From Bacteroidales bacterium (GTDB lineage Bacteria > Bacteroidota > Bacteroidia > Bacteroidales > JAQXIO01): a DNA stretch of 51,045 nt. This document shows, piece after piece, positions 35,914 to 44,356 of the stretch; position 1 is the first letter of the stretch; every line of letters starts with the position of its first letter. Under the pieces are notes generated by a model. That model searched no databases, was not told where the DNA came from, and saw nothing but the letters and a program-made list of their open reading frames with translations. Location of the stretch: NCBI GenBank assembly GCA_029007825.1, contig JAQXIO010000018.1:1-51045 (forward strand). The letters run 5' to 3'. Made by a program: the position numbers and the translations under genes.

Positions 35914-37068
35914 ATGAAGAAAAGCCTGGTTGCTTTGGCATTCGGAACTTTGGGGTTAGGTATTGCCGAATTTGTGATGATGGGAGTCCTGTCAGACGTA
36001 GCGGCTGATTTGCAGATAGATATTGCGACAGCAGGACATCTGATTTCAGCCTATGCTTTGGGAGTTTGCACGGGTGCACCGATGCTGGTTCTTGTCCGTA
36101 AACATCCGTTGAAACATATATTGCTCGCTTTGGTAGCCGTTATTATGATTGGAAATACATTGGCGGCGTTTTCTCCTAATTACTGGTTTATGATGGTAGC
36201 GCGTTTTATCTCCGGACTCCCTCACGGGGCCTATTTCGGGGTAGCTTCTATCGTTGCCGATAAACTGGCGGATAAGGGTAAAGGTTCGGAAGCTGTTTCC
36301 ATCATGGTTGCAGGTATGACGATCGCTAACCTTTTCGGTGTGCCTCTCGGCACGTTCCTGAGCACGCTGTTATCATGGCGTGTTATATTCGGACTTGTTG
36401 GGGGGTGGGGTATATTTATTCTTTTCTATATCGGGCGCTGGGTGCCGCAGGTGGAGAATCTACCCGATACCGGTTTTAAAGGGCAGTTTCGTTTTCTTAA
36501 ATCTCCGGCTCCATGGCTGCTAATTGTTGCCACCATGCTGGGTAACGGAGGTGTATTTTGCTGGTATAGTTATATCAATCCGTTATTGGTACACGTTTCC
36601 GGATTTTCGCCTCACAGTATTACGATATTGATGGTGCTTGCCGGACTTGGCATGGTGCTTGGTAATTTGCTGGGAGGACGTATGTCCGATTATTATAGTC
36701 CGGGACGCGTCGCTGCTGTTGTGCAGGGATGTATAAGCCTTGTGCTGTTATCCATTTTCTTTTTAGCCGGTGTTTCGTGGCTTATGGTTTTGCTGATGTG
36801 TTTATGTACAGCCGGCTTATTCGCTCTTTCGAGTCCTCAACAAATCTTGTTGATTCGCTATTCCAAAGGCGGCGAATTACTTGGTGCGGCCAGCGTTCAG
36901 GTGGCGTTTAATCTCGGAAATGCATTAGGTGCTTATTTCGGAGGGTTACCGTTGCAGGCCGGAATGAGTTACCAATATCCGGCACTTGTCGGCGCTCCGC
37001 TTGCTTTTTCCGGATTTATTTGTTTGCTTGCCTTCTGCCGGAAATACGAGCGAACCGGAAATGCGTGA
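35914..37068 (+). CDS. MFS transporter, AraJ/DHA1-like
   Basis: A 384-residue protein with 12 predicted helices. The start MKKSLVALAFGTLGLGIAEFVMMGVLSDVA and GHLISAYALGVCTGAP are characteristic of the AraJ-like arabinose-efflux group in DHA1; RFISGLPHGAYFGVASIVA and GRMSDYYSPGR carry the loop motifs. It would export a sugar or drug with proton exchange. It is a single gene with its own promoter, convergent with the VOC gene. Substrate unknown. Confidence 0.9.
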   Translation: MKKSLVALAFGTLGLGIAEFVMMGVLSDVAADLQIDIATAGHLISAYALGVCTGAPMLVLVRKHPLKHILLALVAVIMIGNTLAAFSPNYWFMMVARFISGLPHGAYFGVASIVADKLADKGKGSEAVSIMVAGMTIANLFGVPLGTFLSTLLSWRVIFGLVGGWGIFILFYIGRWVPQVENLPDTGFKGQFRFLKSPAPWLLIVATMLGNGGVFCWYSYINPLLVHVSGFSPHSITILMVLAGLGMVLGNLLGGRMSDYYSPGRVAAVVQGCISLVLLSIFFLAGVSWLMVLLMCLCTAGLFALSSPQQILLIRYSKGGELLGAASVQVAFNLGNALGAYFGGLPLQAGMSYQYPALVGAPLAFSGFICLLAFCRKYERTGNA

Positions 37069-37108
37069 TATTGTATCCGGGGTTTATTGGAATTGCAGAT
37101 AGGTTTAT

Positions 37109-37501
37109 TTAAACGGTAATTTCAACGCTGTTCCCGTCGATATCGTTGACAACGCTTTCAAAGAATCCGTCGCCTGTTGTACGGGGTTCTCCTGTTATTT
37201 CATGACCATCATCCCGAAGCTTTTCAGTGAGAGAACATACACGTTCTTTACTGCCTACCGAGATAGAAAAATGACATAAGCCGATAGTGGATACTTTATC
37301 CGGATCACCCGGATTTCGTACTATTCCTGCCATTTTCATTATTTCGATAGCAGTATCATCATCGAAACGAAGGAAATAAGATTCGAATCCTTTTGCCGGA
37401 TTGATATATTTCTCACTGCTTTTTGCATTGAAATAAGTAGTGTAGAAGTTTTTCATCTCTTCCAGTCTCTCTGTCCAGATCGCAATATGATTGATTTTCA
37501 T
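37109..37501 (-). CDS. VOC-family metalloprotein (glyoxalase/bleomycin-resistance type)
   Basis: A 130-residue protein with two beta-alpha-beta-beta-beta modules. The metal ligands of the glyoxalase I quartet are all present: His5 (NHIAIW), Glu53 (AIEIMKM), His77 (LCHFSI) and Glu127 (SVEITV). It may be a glyoxalase or other small-molecule lyase/dioxygenase. I start at ATG 37501; an upstream in-frame ATG at 37552 lies before the promoter and is not used. Its promoter is copy B of the repeat, giving a leader of about 15 nt. Confidence 0.88.
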   Translation of the reverse strand: MKINHIAIWTERLEEMKNFYTTYFNAKSSEKYINPAKGFESYFLRFDDDTAIEIMKMAGIVRNPGDPDKVSTIGLCHFSISVGSKERVCSLTEKLRDDGHEITGEPRTTGDGFFESVVNDIDGNSVEITV

Positions 37502-37520
37502 GATTCGTTTTTTACTTTTT

Positions 37521-37607
37521 ACAAAGATAGTGCAAGTCGAGTGCAGAAACAAGTTTACTTGATTATGCCGAGATGCAGCCTGTTTTCGTTCATCTTCTGC
37601 AAAGATA
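37521..37607 (-). repeat. Promoter-bearing repeat, copy B
   Basis: Read on minus it begins TATCTTTGC, contains GAACGAAAACAGG and CTCGGCATAATCAAGTAAAC, and ends in GCACTATCTTTG. About 84% identical to copy A over 80 gap-free bases; the last 40 bases differ at only three. -7 element 37529-37522; a second TATCTTTG is at its 5' edge (37607-37600). Confidence 0.8.
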
Positions 37608-37691
37608 TTTTTTTGAGGATAATTCTATTCTCATTGTTCTCCGGATGCTTGTGTTGCTTTCTATTTGTTAGGAACAATGCCCGGAATATGC

Positions 37692-37699
37692 TATATTTG
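37692..37699 (+). promoter_or_regulatory. -7 element TATATTTG for the GntR gene
   Basis: TATATTTG 31 bp before the chosen ATG at 37731. It lies downstream of an in-frame ATG at 37665, supporting the later start. Confidence 0.55.
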
Positions 37700-37730
37700 T
37701 AGCGTAAGAAAACAGATTGAATTCTCCTGC

Positions 37731-38393
37731 ATGAATAGTGGAAGTGAAGCATATGAGCGGATATTGAAGGCGATTGTTACCTCCGAGCTGAAGCCCGGCG
37801 ATACGGTTGCCGAAATACAGTTGGCAGAACGTTTTGGTTTTGGGCGTACTCCGGTGAGGGAGGCGATTATGCGTCTTGAGAACGAAGGCTTTATCGTTTC
37901 GTCAGAACGAAAGAAACGTGTTTATATATTGTTTGCGCAGGATATTGAGAATATCTTTTCGATTAAACAGGCCATCGAATGCATGGTGAGCCGTAAGGCT
38001 GCAGTGTTTTCAGAAGAAGACGATAAACGGGAATTGGCATCCGTTATTGAAGAGATGAAAAAGATCGATACCGGAAAGGGATCGCTCGATGACGCTTCCA
38101 TACAGAACTGGCTGGCGCTGGATGCTCGTTTTCATAGTGTTTTATTCAAAATGGCCCGGAATCATAGGGCTGAAAATATAGTGGACAATCTTAATCTTCA
38201 GTTCCGGCGGATCAAAGTAGGAACGATGGTTCTGGAAGGACGTATAGAAAAAGCGATTCAGGAACACTCCGCTATTGGTTATGCTATTTTATCCGGTGAC
38301 GGGGAAGAGGCTTCACGGCTTATGTTCGAGCATATGGAAAATGTAAAGTGCATGATTATAAAGCTAATGGATGCATTTTATTATGTCTCTTAA
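37731..38393 (+). CDS. GntR-family regulator, FadR/FCD subfamily
   Basis: A 220-residue repressor-type protein. The winged helix is at ~5-70 (AERFGFGRTPVREAIMRLENEGFIV), and the all-helical FCD ligand-binding domain fills the rest (IFSIKQAIECMVSRKAAV, ARFHSVLFKMARNHRAENIVDNL, EHSAIGYAILSGDGEEA), with His and Asp metal-site residues typical of sugar-acid sensors. Its stop is 2 bp from the stop of apnL, so it closes the locus. FCD regulators in other sugar-acid loci bind pathway intermediates; I infer control of the apiose operon through the palindrome at 45397. Start chosen after the promoter. Confidence 0.88.
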   Translation: MNSGSEAYERILKAIVTSELKPGDTVAEIQLAERFGFGRTPVREAIMRLENEGFIVSSERKKRVYILFAQDIENIFSIKQAIECMVSRKAAVFSEEDDKRELASVIEEMKKIDTGKGSLDDASIQNWLALDARFHSVLFKMARNHRAENIVDNLNLQFRRIKVGTMVLEGRIEKAIQEHSAIGYAILSGDGEEASRLMFEHMENVKCMIIKLMDAFYYVS

Positions 38394-38395
38394 TT

Positions 38396-40096
38396 TTACT
38401 TTGACGCACATTTTATTTCCGTGAATTTGATTTCAAAGGGTTTTAATCTTGTTTTTACGGGATCGTCAGCCGTCTCAATTGCCTCTTCCGTATGGTTTGC
38501 AAACAATGCGTATGATTTGTTGCCTGACAGCCATGCCAGTATGGAATATTTTTCCGGCGCAGGACTTCCTATGGTTAAAAAATAATCGGGAACATGTTGT
38601 TTTATATTTTTGAGCATATGAAAAAGAGGAGTGTTTTCCCCAATGTCGGCTATACAGGTGATAGCACTTGCTCCGGATGATATAAGTTCGTGAAGTGCAC
38701 CTAAAAACCATCCTGCTTCGAAGTGGCTTTTGCCGTATGTATATGCAGGCAGGATACTTTCTTTTGGCAGAAAATCGATGTTGGCATTAAAGCGGCGGAA
38801 AAGGGAGAGAGACGCAATGTGGATCGCCTTATGTGCAGAGAAAGAAAAAGCTGTGGCGACGGTATCGTTTTGTCCCTGAATATTTTCTGTTAACGATAAA
38901 GGATCGGAAGCATGTTCTTGCGGCTGTATGGAGTATGCGAGAAAATCGATTGACGCAGTATCTGGACGGTTCCGGTTCAACTGTGCAAAATTGGCATCGG
39001 TTCCTGCTCCTATAGGGACATCATTCAATATGTTTTTTAGAATACGGACGATTGATTTTATGGCTTCGTTACCGAGCACAAAAGTATCGGAAGAAAGGAG
39101 CAGCACCGCATATAAGGATGCCTTTTCCGTGTATTCTTTCCAGAAAGTCAGGAATTCTCCGGCTTCGGCCTCATAATTTTCAGTAAAACAGAGTGCTGCA
39201 TATATTTTTAACCCGTATTCGTTAGCAGCCTTTATTGCCGTAGATGCTTTTGCTTTCCACTCTTTTCTATCGAAACGGAAATCGATCCGGTAATAGTCGA
39301 AGGGCAGCATTCTCATCTTCTCTTCCGGAACGGAGAGATTCGCAGCATGTGCAATACCTATTGCGGGACAGGGAATATTTTCTGGGTTGTTTTTACAGGA
39401 TACGGGAGATCCTTTTTGGGTTGCCCGGTCGGCAGGATTGAAATGCAGGATTATTTTCTGCCGGAATGTTTCGCCTGTTTTCATTTCAACCGGAAAAGGC
39501 TTTTCCAGCGGAGTAGAATATATTTTATAAGAGGCGTCTGTCCAGTTGCGTTGGTCTTCCATCTCGAAAATATCACCTTCGAATTCCAGTGAAATCTGAA
39601 TTCCATTTTGTCTCCATGAAAGAGATGAAATGTTTTTAAACGGTTGATGCGGGGATATTAAGAGTGGAAGGGTGCCTTTGGTTGTTGTATGATCGGGGTG
39701 ACCGACTACACAGGGAGTGTTTTTCAGTGTTTCCGGAATGTGGAGACAAAATCCGATCCGGTTTTTTAAAAAAGAGGTATTCGCTTTGCCGGTTGCTTCG
39801 AATTCTATGCGGTTTTCATAAAAACGGCAGCTGATAACGGCTTCGAAGTCGATAGGTCCGTCGCAGAACCGGCTATGATAAGTATAGCCGGTTGCAGACG
39901 AATAGAAATTACGGATTGTTTGCGGAACATTGAGCCAGTGTTTATCCCTAACGGCAAAATAAATACGTTGTAACGCCTCTTTTCCGTCGATATGGATTTT
40001 CCGGGCATCCCCATCCATGTATATAAAAGAAAAAGCTTTATTTCCGAACGTCTTTTTCGGGATAAGTAACTCTTTAGGGAGGGCTTCCTGTTCCAT
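38396..40096 (-). CDS. apnL: Putative D-apionate lactonase (ApnL-like)
   Basis: A 566-residue cytosolic protein with no signal peptide. It has an N-terminal beta-rich region with the motif FEMEDQRNWTDASYKIYSTP near residue 180 and a C-terminal barrel-like domain. I recognise this motif set from proteins assigned as D-apionate lactonases (the ring-opening step from apionolactone). Context fits exactly: it is the last gene of the operon, 12 bp after an ApnO-like gene and near an ApsD-like dehydrogenase. This is recollection plus neighbourhood, not a search. No catalytic residue can be named. Alternatives would be another lactonase or glycosidase of the same fold. Confidence 0.62.
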   Translation of the reverse strand: MEQEALPKELLIPKKTFGNKAFSFIYMDGDARKIHIDGKEALQRIYFAVRDKHWLNVPQTIRNFYSSATGYTYHSRFCDGPIDFEAVISCRFYENRIEFEATGKANTSFLKNRIGFCLHIPETLKNTPCVVGHPDHTTTKGTLPLLISPHQPFKNISSLSWRQNGIQISLEFEGDIFEMEDQRNWTDASYKIYSTPLEKPFPVEMKTGETFRQKIILHFNPADRATQKGSPVSCKNNPENIPCPAIGIAHAANLSVPEEKMRMLPFDYYRIDFRFDRKEWKAKASTAIKAANEYGLKIYAALCFTENYEAEAGEFLTFWKEYTEKASLYAVLLLSSDTFVLGNEAIKSIVRILKNILNDVPIGAGTDANFAQLNRNRPDTASIDFLAYSIQPQEHASDPLSLTENIQGQNDTVATAFSFSAHKAIHIASLSLFRRFNANIDFLPKESILPAYTYGKSHFEAGWFLGALHELISSGASAITCIADIGENTPLFHMLKNIKQHVPDYFLTIGSPAPEKYSILAWLSGNKSYALFANHTEEAIETADDPVKTRLKPFEIKFTEIKCASK

Positions 40097-40108
40097 TTTA
40101 CTCCTGTT

Positions 40109-40939
40109 TTATTTGGTGATTGCCATAATCTGTTCTTTTACATTATCTATTTCGAGAACCTTTTTCCAGTCGGGTTTGAATATTTCACTCAATCCGCGCA
40201 CAATGGCTTTATTCGCAGCATCTGAGAATACGGCTCCCGGCAATTCGTTGAAAAGTACGGCCATTTGTATATTGAGGTGACCGAGAAGGAAATCTCGTGC
40301 AGCTTCAGCAGGAACACCCTGTTTAATGACTTCTTTAAGGGCTTCGCTGATTACGTAAATACAGGTGGACGATAATGTTTCGACAAGTCCCGGTTCGAGT
40401 ATCGCCATCTGTTCAACAGTGATGCGATGGGTACGAAGCACTGGCGCATACATTTTTTTAGCGATCTGGTCGCCGAGTTCATAATCCTCGTCTTTTCCCT
40501 GCATAAGCGCGCAAACAACGGATTGTTTGGCAAGAATACCGCCGAAACGGTCTTTCTGGGCTTCAGCAGTAGGTTCCCAATTGAATATGGAGGGATGGGA
40601 GGGATGTGCTACAAAATAAGCGATGTCTTTTCTGTCCGGAAGTTTTCCTGCATAAGGAGCTGCCGGATCGAGTGTCATCATCATGGCTCCGGGTTTCATC
40701 ATTTTTACGATTGCCGGAGAAGCTTTTTCTATTGCTATATCGGGTATAGCCAGAATAACCACATCGGCATCGGGAACGGCTTTTTCTGCCGTTGTAGGCG
40801 TTATGCCCAATGTCGAGAGGCGTTCTTTTCCGGCATCACTGATTTCTACATACGAAATTTCGAAAGGCTCTTTTTTCAGGTTGGCGGATATGCGCATTCC
40901 CATTTTTCCGCCGGCTCCGATAATTGCTAATTTTTTCAT
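40109..40939 (-). CDS. apnO: Putative D-apionate oxidoisomerase (ApnO-like)
   Basis: A 276-residue NAD(P)-binding enzyme of the 6-phosphogluconate dehydrogenase-like fold. The Rossmann loop GAGGKMG is at residues 8-14, VVILAIPD in the nucleotide domain, and a helical C-terminal domain carries PGLVETLSSTCIYVISEALKE. The His-rich FVAHPSHPSIFN segment is in the middle. The proposed step is oxidation and rearrangement of D-apionate to 3-oxo-isoapionate. The symbol rests on family and operon partners (ApsD-, ApnL- and OiaC-like genes). Without them it would be called only an NAD-dependent dehydrogenase. Confidence 0.62.
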   Translation of the reverse strand: MKKLAIIGAGGKMGMRISANLKKEPFEISYVEISDAGKERLSTLGITPTTAEKAVPDADVVILAIPDIAIEKASPAIVKMMKPGAMMMTLDPAAPYAGKLPDRKDIAYFVAHPSHPSIFNWEPTAEAQKDRFGGILAKQSVVCALMQGKDEDYELGDQIAKKMYAPVLRTHRITVEQMAILEPGLVETLSSTCIYVISEALKEVIKQGVPAEAARDFLLGHLNIQMAVLFNELPGAVFSDAANKAIVRGLSEIFKPDWKKVLEIDNVKEQIMAITK

Positions 40940-41013
40940 TTTATCTGTTTGTATTATAACGCTCCGCTCTTATAATAATGATAAAAAGGGACGGGGTGTT
41001 TGTTTATAATATT

Positions 41014-42423
41014 TTATTTTGTCGATTTTCCCGGTTCCGGAAATTTTTTTGAAGCATCGTCCAGAACGAGTACCCAGTCATTGCCTTTTCCCTTCGTAGG
41101 GGGATAGAACCATTGGGAGTTGGCTTTATTGTAGCTGCCGGCATTAATGCTTTTGCCGTTGCGTACATCGAACCACCATGCGTTTATTTTTTTGCCTGAT
41201 AATTTGTTCAGGTTTACGGCAAACGGATCGCCTTGTTCACTATAGATCATTGCGTATGAACCGTTTTTGTCACGTGTAGCGGAAATATGGCGTAAGCCAT
41301 CGTGCTGTCCTTCGGTGATAATACTCTGATCCGGAATGCGGGAGAAGAAAGGTCGGCTTTCCATCAGGGCACGGCCATAGCCCATTTGATAAGAGGCGAT
41401 AAGTCCCAGCGACTCGTACCATGGGCGTATAGGCCCGTTTATCGGCTCTTTGTCCGGTGCCCACATTTGCCAGATGGCATGGCAGCCTTGAGTATGGCCG
41501 AAAGCTCCGGAGAATACTTCGTGATAGAAGAAACGACGAGTCTGGAAATCCATAGAGGTTCCGTGCTTGGCACGGTCGAAACATACCGGGTGTTCGTCAT
41601 AAAGGGGCTCTCCGTCCATAATAGGTTTGGTCGGAGTCAGGTTATATTCGCGCTGAATGCGATCCCATACGTCTACATCGTAACAATGTCCGTTCTGTTG
41701 CATGTTAAAGTCGAGCCATTCGTCGTTATGGAACCATTTGGCAGATGTGCCGCTGCCATATGGATGGACGGTCATCAAGCATTTGGAGTAGTCTTCTTTA
41801 CCGGAGATTCCGATGGCAATACCTTTAGCCATGGCACGTACATAGGGCTCATAGCCTGTGTAGTCACGGTCTCCACCTAATATCCAGATAATATTTTTAC
41901 GGTCTTTATAGCGATTTCCAAGGTAACGGCCGTACTCTTCCGAACGCTGTTCGGTATCGAAAATAATCGGGCCTTCACCCCAGCCTTTGTTCATTTTATC
42001 GCCCCACGTCGGAAGCAAACCGATCACCATGCCTAATGAATCGGCTAAATCGATAATTGCGTCTACATGTTTAAAATATGCCTCGTTGGGTATTGAATAG
42101 TTGGCATCGGTAAAAGGCAGTTCTCCGTAAGCATTGGGTGTTCTCAAACCGTCCAGTTCAGCCAGTGCCACGGCTTGTATTACGGTATATCCTTTCATAG
42201 CACGGTCGGAAAGGTACATGCGGGCTTCGTCGAGGTTCAGGCGGTGGAAAAGCTCCCACGCCGTATCACCGAGATAAAAGAAAGGAGTCCCGTCTTCATA
42301 TTGCAGGTAGCGTTTTTCCGGATGTACTACAATCGGCCCGTGTTGTGCTGTTTGGGCCTGCAGGCTTATTCCGGAATTCATGAGGGCAGCAAGCGCGGTG
42401 GCTAATACGATTCTTTTTTTCAT
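41014..42423 (-). CDS. Secreted GH140-type apiosidase (DUF4038)
   Basis: A 469-residue exported glycoside hydrolase. Residues 1-24 are a Sec signal peptide (cut near SLQAQ). The DUF4038 (apiosidase-like) TIM barrel follows: FFYLGDTAWELFHRL, GYTVIQAVALAELDG, then ILGGDRDYTG with Asp185, and PIMDGEPLYDEHP with Glu272, matching the spacing of the acid/base Asp and nucleophile Glu reported for the GH140 apiosidase BT1012. A C-terminal beta domain (Collagen_bind_2-like) covers ~370-469. It would release D-apiose from apiose-bearing side chains such as those of rhamnogalacturonan II. ATG 42423 gives a proper signal peptide; an upstream ATG does not. Confidence 0.75.
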   Translation of the reverse strand: MKKRIVLATALAALMNSGISLQAQTAQHGPIVVHPEKRYLQYEDGTPFFYLGDTAWELFHRLNLDEARMYLSDRAMKGYTVIQAVALAELDGLRTPNAYGELPFTDANYSIPNEAYFKHVDAIIDLADSLGMVIGLLPTWGDKMNKGWGEGPIIFDTEQRSEEYGRYLGNRYKDRKNIIWILGGDRDYTGYEPYVRAMAKGIAIGISGKEDYSKCLMTVHPYGSGTSAKWFHNDEWLDFNMQQNGHCYDVDVWDRIQREYNLTPTKPIMDGEPLYDEHPVCFDRAKHGTSMDFQTRRFFYHEVFSGAFGHTQGCHAIWQMWAPDKEPINGPIRPWYESLGLIASYQMGYGRALMESRPFFSRIPDQSIITEGQHDGLRHISATRDKNGSYAMIYSEQGDPFAVNLNKLSGKKINAWWFDVRNGKSINAGSYNKANSQWFYPPTKGKGNDWVLVLDDASKKFPEPGKSTK

Positions 42424-42470
42424 TATGCGATCAGTTTTTAATAAATGCTTGTGAAAAGTTTCTTGAGTTA

Positions 42471-43511
42471 TCAATTGAAATTTTTAATCTCTATCAGTTC
42501 TCCTTTTTTTGCCGATTCGTATGAGGCCCATACGAGACGTACGGTTTCAAGGTTGTCTTCTCCTGTATTTTCAGCCCGAGTTCCGTGTAAGATAGAATCG
42601 AGTATATTCCGGTTTATATGTATTCCGCTTTCATGGTTTACAATATAATCGGGATCGGCCCATTCGTAAGACGGAAATTTTACGATCTCGGAGATGGTCT
42701 CTTGACGGGTAGTTGTTCGTATTTCGAATTTTGTTCCGGGACCGAGAGTCAGGGAGCCCTTGTCTCCCTCAACCTGTATGTTTACAGTCGAGAACATATC
42801 GTTCTCGATTATCGAGGCATATGACATTTCTGTATATAGAGGCATTCCGTTGCGCATTTCCATCATTGTAACTGCAAGGTCTTCACCTTTTATAGTCGGA
42901 TTCACGGCTTTAGTCTGGCACCATAGTTTAGACACTTCACCAAAAAGATAACGGCAAATATCGTACACGTGTGAGCCCATGTCCGTTAGAATAAAATGGT
43001 CGAGCTCTTTTAGGAAAGGCTGGTTATCGAATACAGGAAAGCCCGATAAAAAAGAAACTTTCGCCTTAAACGGTTTTCCAATTATCCCGCTTTCCATAAT
43101 TTCTTTAAAGCGGCGTACCGGCGCCTGCCAACGGTAATTATCGTGTACGTACAGTTTTGCTCCTGCCTTATTGCAGATGTCGACCATATATTTGGCAGTC
43201 TTGAAATCCGGCGCCATAGGTTTTTGGCATATGATGTGCTTTATTCCTGCATTTACTGCCATCTCGACAAATTTGCAATGGGTGTCTACGTCGGTAATGA
43301 TATCGACGAAATCAAGGTTTTCAGATGCAAAAAGCTTTTCTGCATCGTCATATACGGCAGGAACATTGAAACGTTCCGCCATTGCTTCGGCTTTCGATTT
43401 TGTCCTGTTATAAAGAGCAACTAATTTTGCTTCCGGAATTTCGCTCCATGCACCGATCTGGAATTTCGACCAGAAGCCACATCCGAGTACTGCGAATCGT
43501 AATTGTTTCAT
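42471..43511 (-). CDS. apsD: Putative D-apiose dehydrogenase (ApsD-like, Gfo/Idh/MocA family)
   Basis: A 346-residue cytosolic oxidoreductase. The dinucleotide motif is VLGCGFWS (Gly10-Cys-Gly12), the conserved family Lys lies in CQKP (96-98, Gln in place of the usual Glu), and Asp177-x3-His181 in TDMGSH are the active-site pair. Unlike the Tat-exported relative at 23203 it has no signal peptide. In the proposed pathway it oxidises D-apiose to D-apionolactone with NAD+. Assignment rests on family plus the GH140, ApnO- and ApnL-like neighbours. 13 bp after the TIM-barrel gene. Confidence 0.6.
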   Translation of the reverse strand: MKQLRFAVLGCGFWSKFQIGAWSEIPEAKLVALYNRTKSKAEAMAERFNVPAVYDDAEKLFASENLDFVDIITDVDTHCKFVEMAVNAGIKHIICQKPMAPDFKTAKYMVDICNKAGAKLYVHDNYRWQAPVRRFKEIMESGIIGKPFKAKVSFLSGFPVFDNQPFLKELDHFILTDMGSHVYDICRYLFGEVSKLWCQTKAVNPTIKGEDLAVTMMEMRNGMPLYTEMSYASIIENDMFSTVNIQVEGDKGSLTLGPGTKFEIRTTTRQETISEIVKFPSYEWADPDYIVNHESGIHINRNILDSILHGTRAENTGEDNLETVRLVWASYESAKKGELIEIKNFN

Positions 43512-43524
43512 AAAGTTGCAAAAA

Positions 43525-44346
43525 TTAATAGGTGAGTGAATTTAGGTAGTTCATGCTTTCAATGGCCCATTTGTCTTCGAGGATTATGGTATCCTCAATC
43601 GTAGCGTCGAAAGGAGTCCATAATTCCAGAATGGCACTCTTGCAGTTCCCTTTCGCACTAAGTTCCGAAAATAAGTTTTCAATTGCCAATTTCCCTTTGC
43701 CTGCCGGTCTTCCTTCTACCTTGAAGCCCATTTTGTGGTCCAATCGGTCTATGGTAAAATCTTTAATATGAAGATTTAGTGTATAGGGCAGAAGCTGGCG
43801 TATGACCTCATCGGTTCCTTCGAGTGCTCCGAGGGAGTTTACCGTATCGAGGCAAATTCCGACGTATGGTGAATTACATGTTTTTATGATATGAATAAAT
43901 TCGCTGCATTTCAATCTGTCGTGGTTTTCCAGAACCAGACGGATATTTTTCTCTTCGAGAGAAGGTATGAACGGTTGTATTACAGCGATAACCTCGTTGA
44001 TTGCCGGTTGGTATCCGGGTTCGTCTATTACAAAACGAAGTATCTCCGAATGCATATTTTCCGCAATCTCTATGTATTGTTTCAATTTTGCAGTAGTCAG
44101 GCCTCTGCTGCCCACTTCTATATTTATATTCTTTTCTTGTGCAAAAGATAAGAGAGCAGCCTGCTCGTCATACGATAATTTGTCTAACGGTAAATTGTCC
44201 GCATATTGTACTACCGAAGCTTTTAGTTCTGCAGCTCTTTCGATAAGTTTATAGACAGTCATAGGTTTCTTGACCGGATAACCCGGAACTTCGATTGCCC
44301 ACGTATAAGTGTAACTGCTGATTCCTATGTTCAGGGGAGTATTCAT
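43525..44346 (-). CDS. oiaC: Putative 3-oxo-isoapionate decarboxylase (OiaC-like TIM barrel)
   Basis: A 273-residue cytosolic TIM barrel of the sugar phosphate isomerase/epimerase (AP endonuclease 2-like) family. The metal ligands are in place: Glu140 (LVLENHD), Asp167 (CLDTVNS), His193 (LHIKDF) and Glu241 (ILELW). The start IGISSYTYTWAIEVPGYP is a barrel opening typical of this subgroup. In described oxidative apiose pathways OiaC decarboxylates 3-oxo-isoapionate to L-erythrulose; the presence of ApnO, ApnL and ApsD homologues in the same operon makes that the best guess. An isomerase role cannot be excluded by eye. Confidence 0.55.
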   Translation of the reverse strand: MNTPLNIGISSYTYTWAIEVPGYPVKKPMTVYKLIERAAELKASVVQYADNLPLDKLSYDEQAALLSFAQEKNINIEVGSRGLTTAKLKQYIEIAENMHSEILRFVIDEPGYQPAINEVIAVIQPFIPSLEEKNIRLVLENHDRLKCSEFIHIIKTCNSPYVGICLDTVNSLGALEGTDEVIRQLLPYTLNLHIKDFTIDRLDHKMGFKVEGRPAGKGKLAIENLFSELSAKGNCKSAILELWTPFDATIEDTIILEDKWAIESMNYLNSLTY

Positions 44347-44356
44347 CTTTTTTATT

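Noticed and set aside
37665..37730. Longer start of the GntR regulator at 37665
   Set aside because: The extra 22 residues are Cys-rich and unlike the family, and the -7 element at 37692 lies inside them.
41302..41880. Plus-strand frame of 192 codons in the GH140 gene
   Set aside because: Shadow of the well-supported minus-strand hydrolase.
42424..42474. Earlier ATG for the GH140 gene at 42474
   Set aside because: It would bury the signal peptide behind 17 charged residues and overlap the upstream gene's end.
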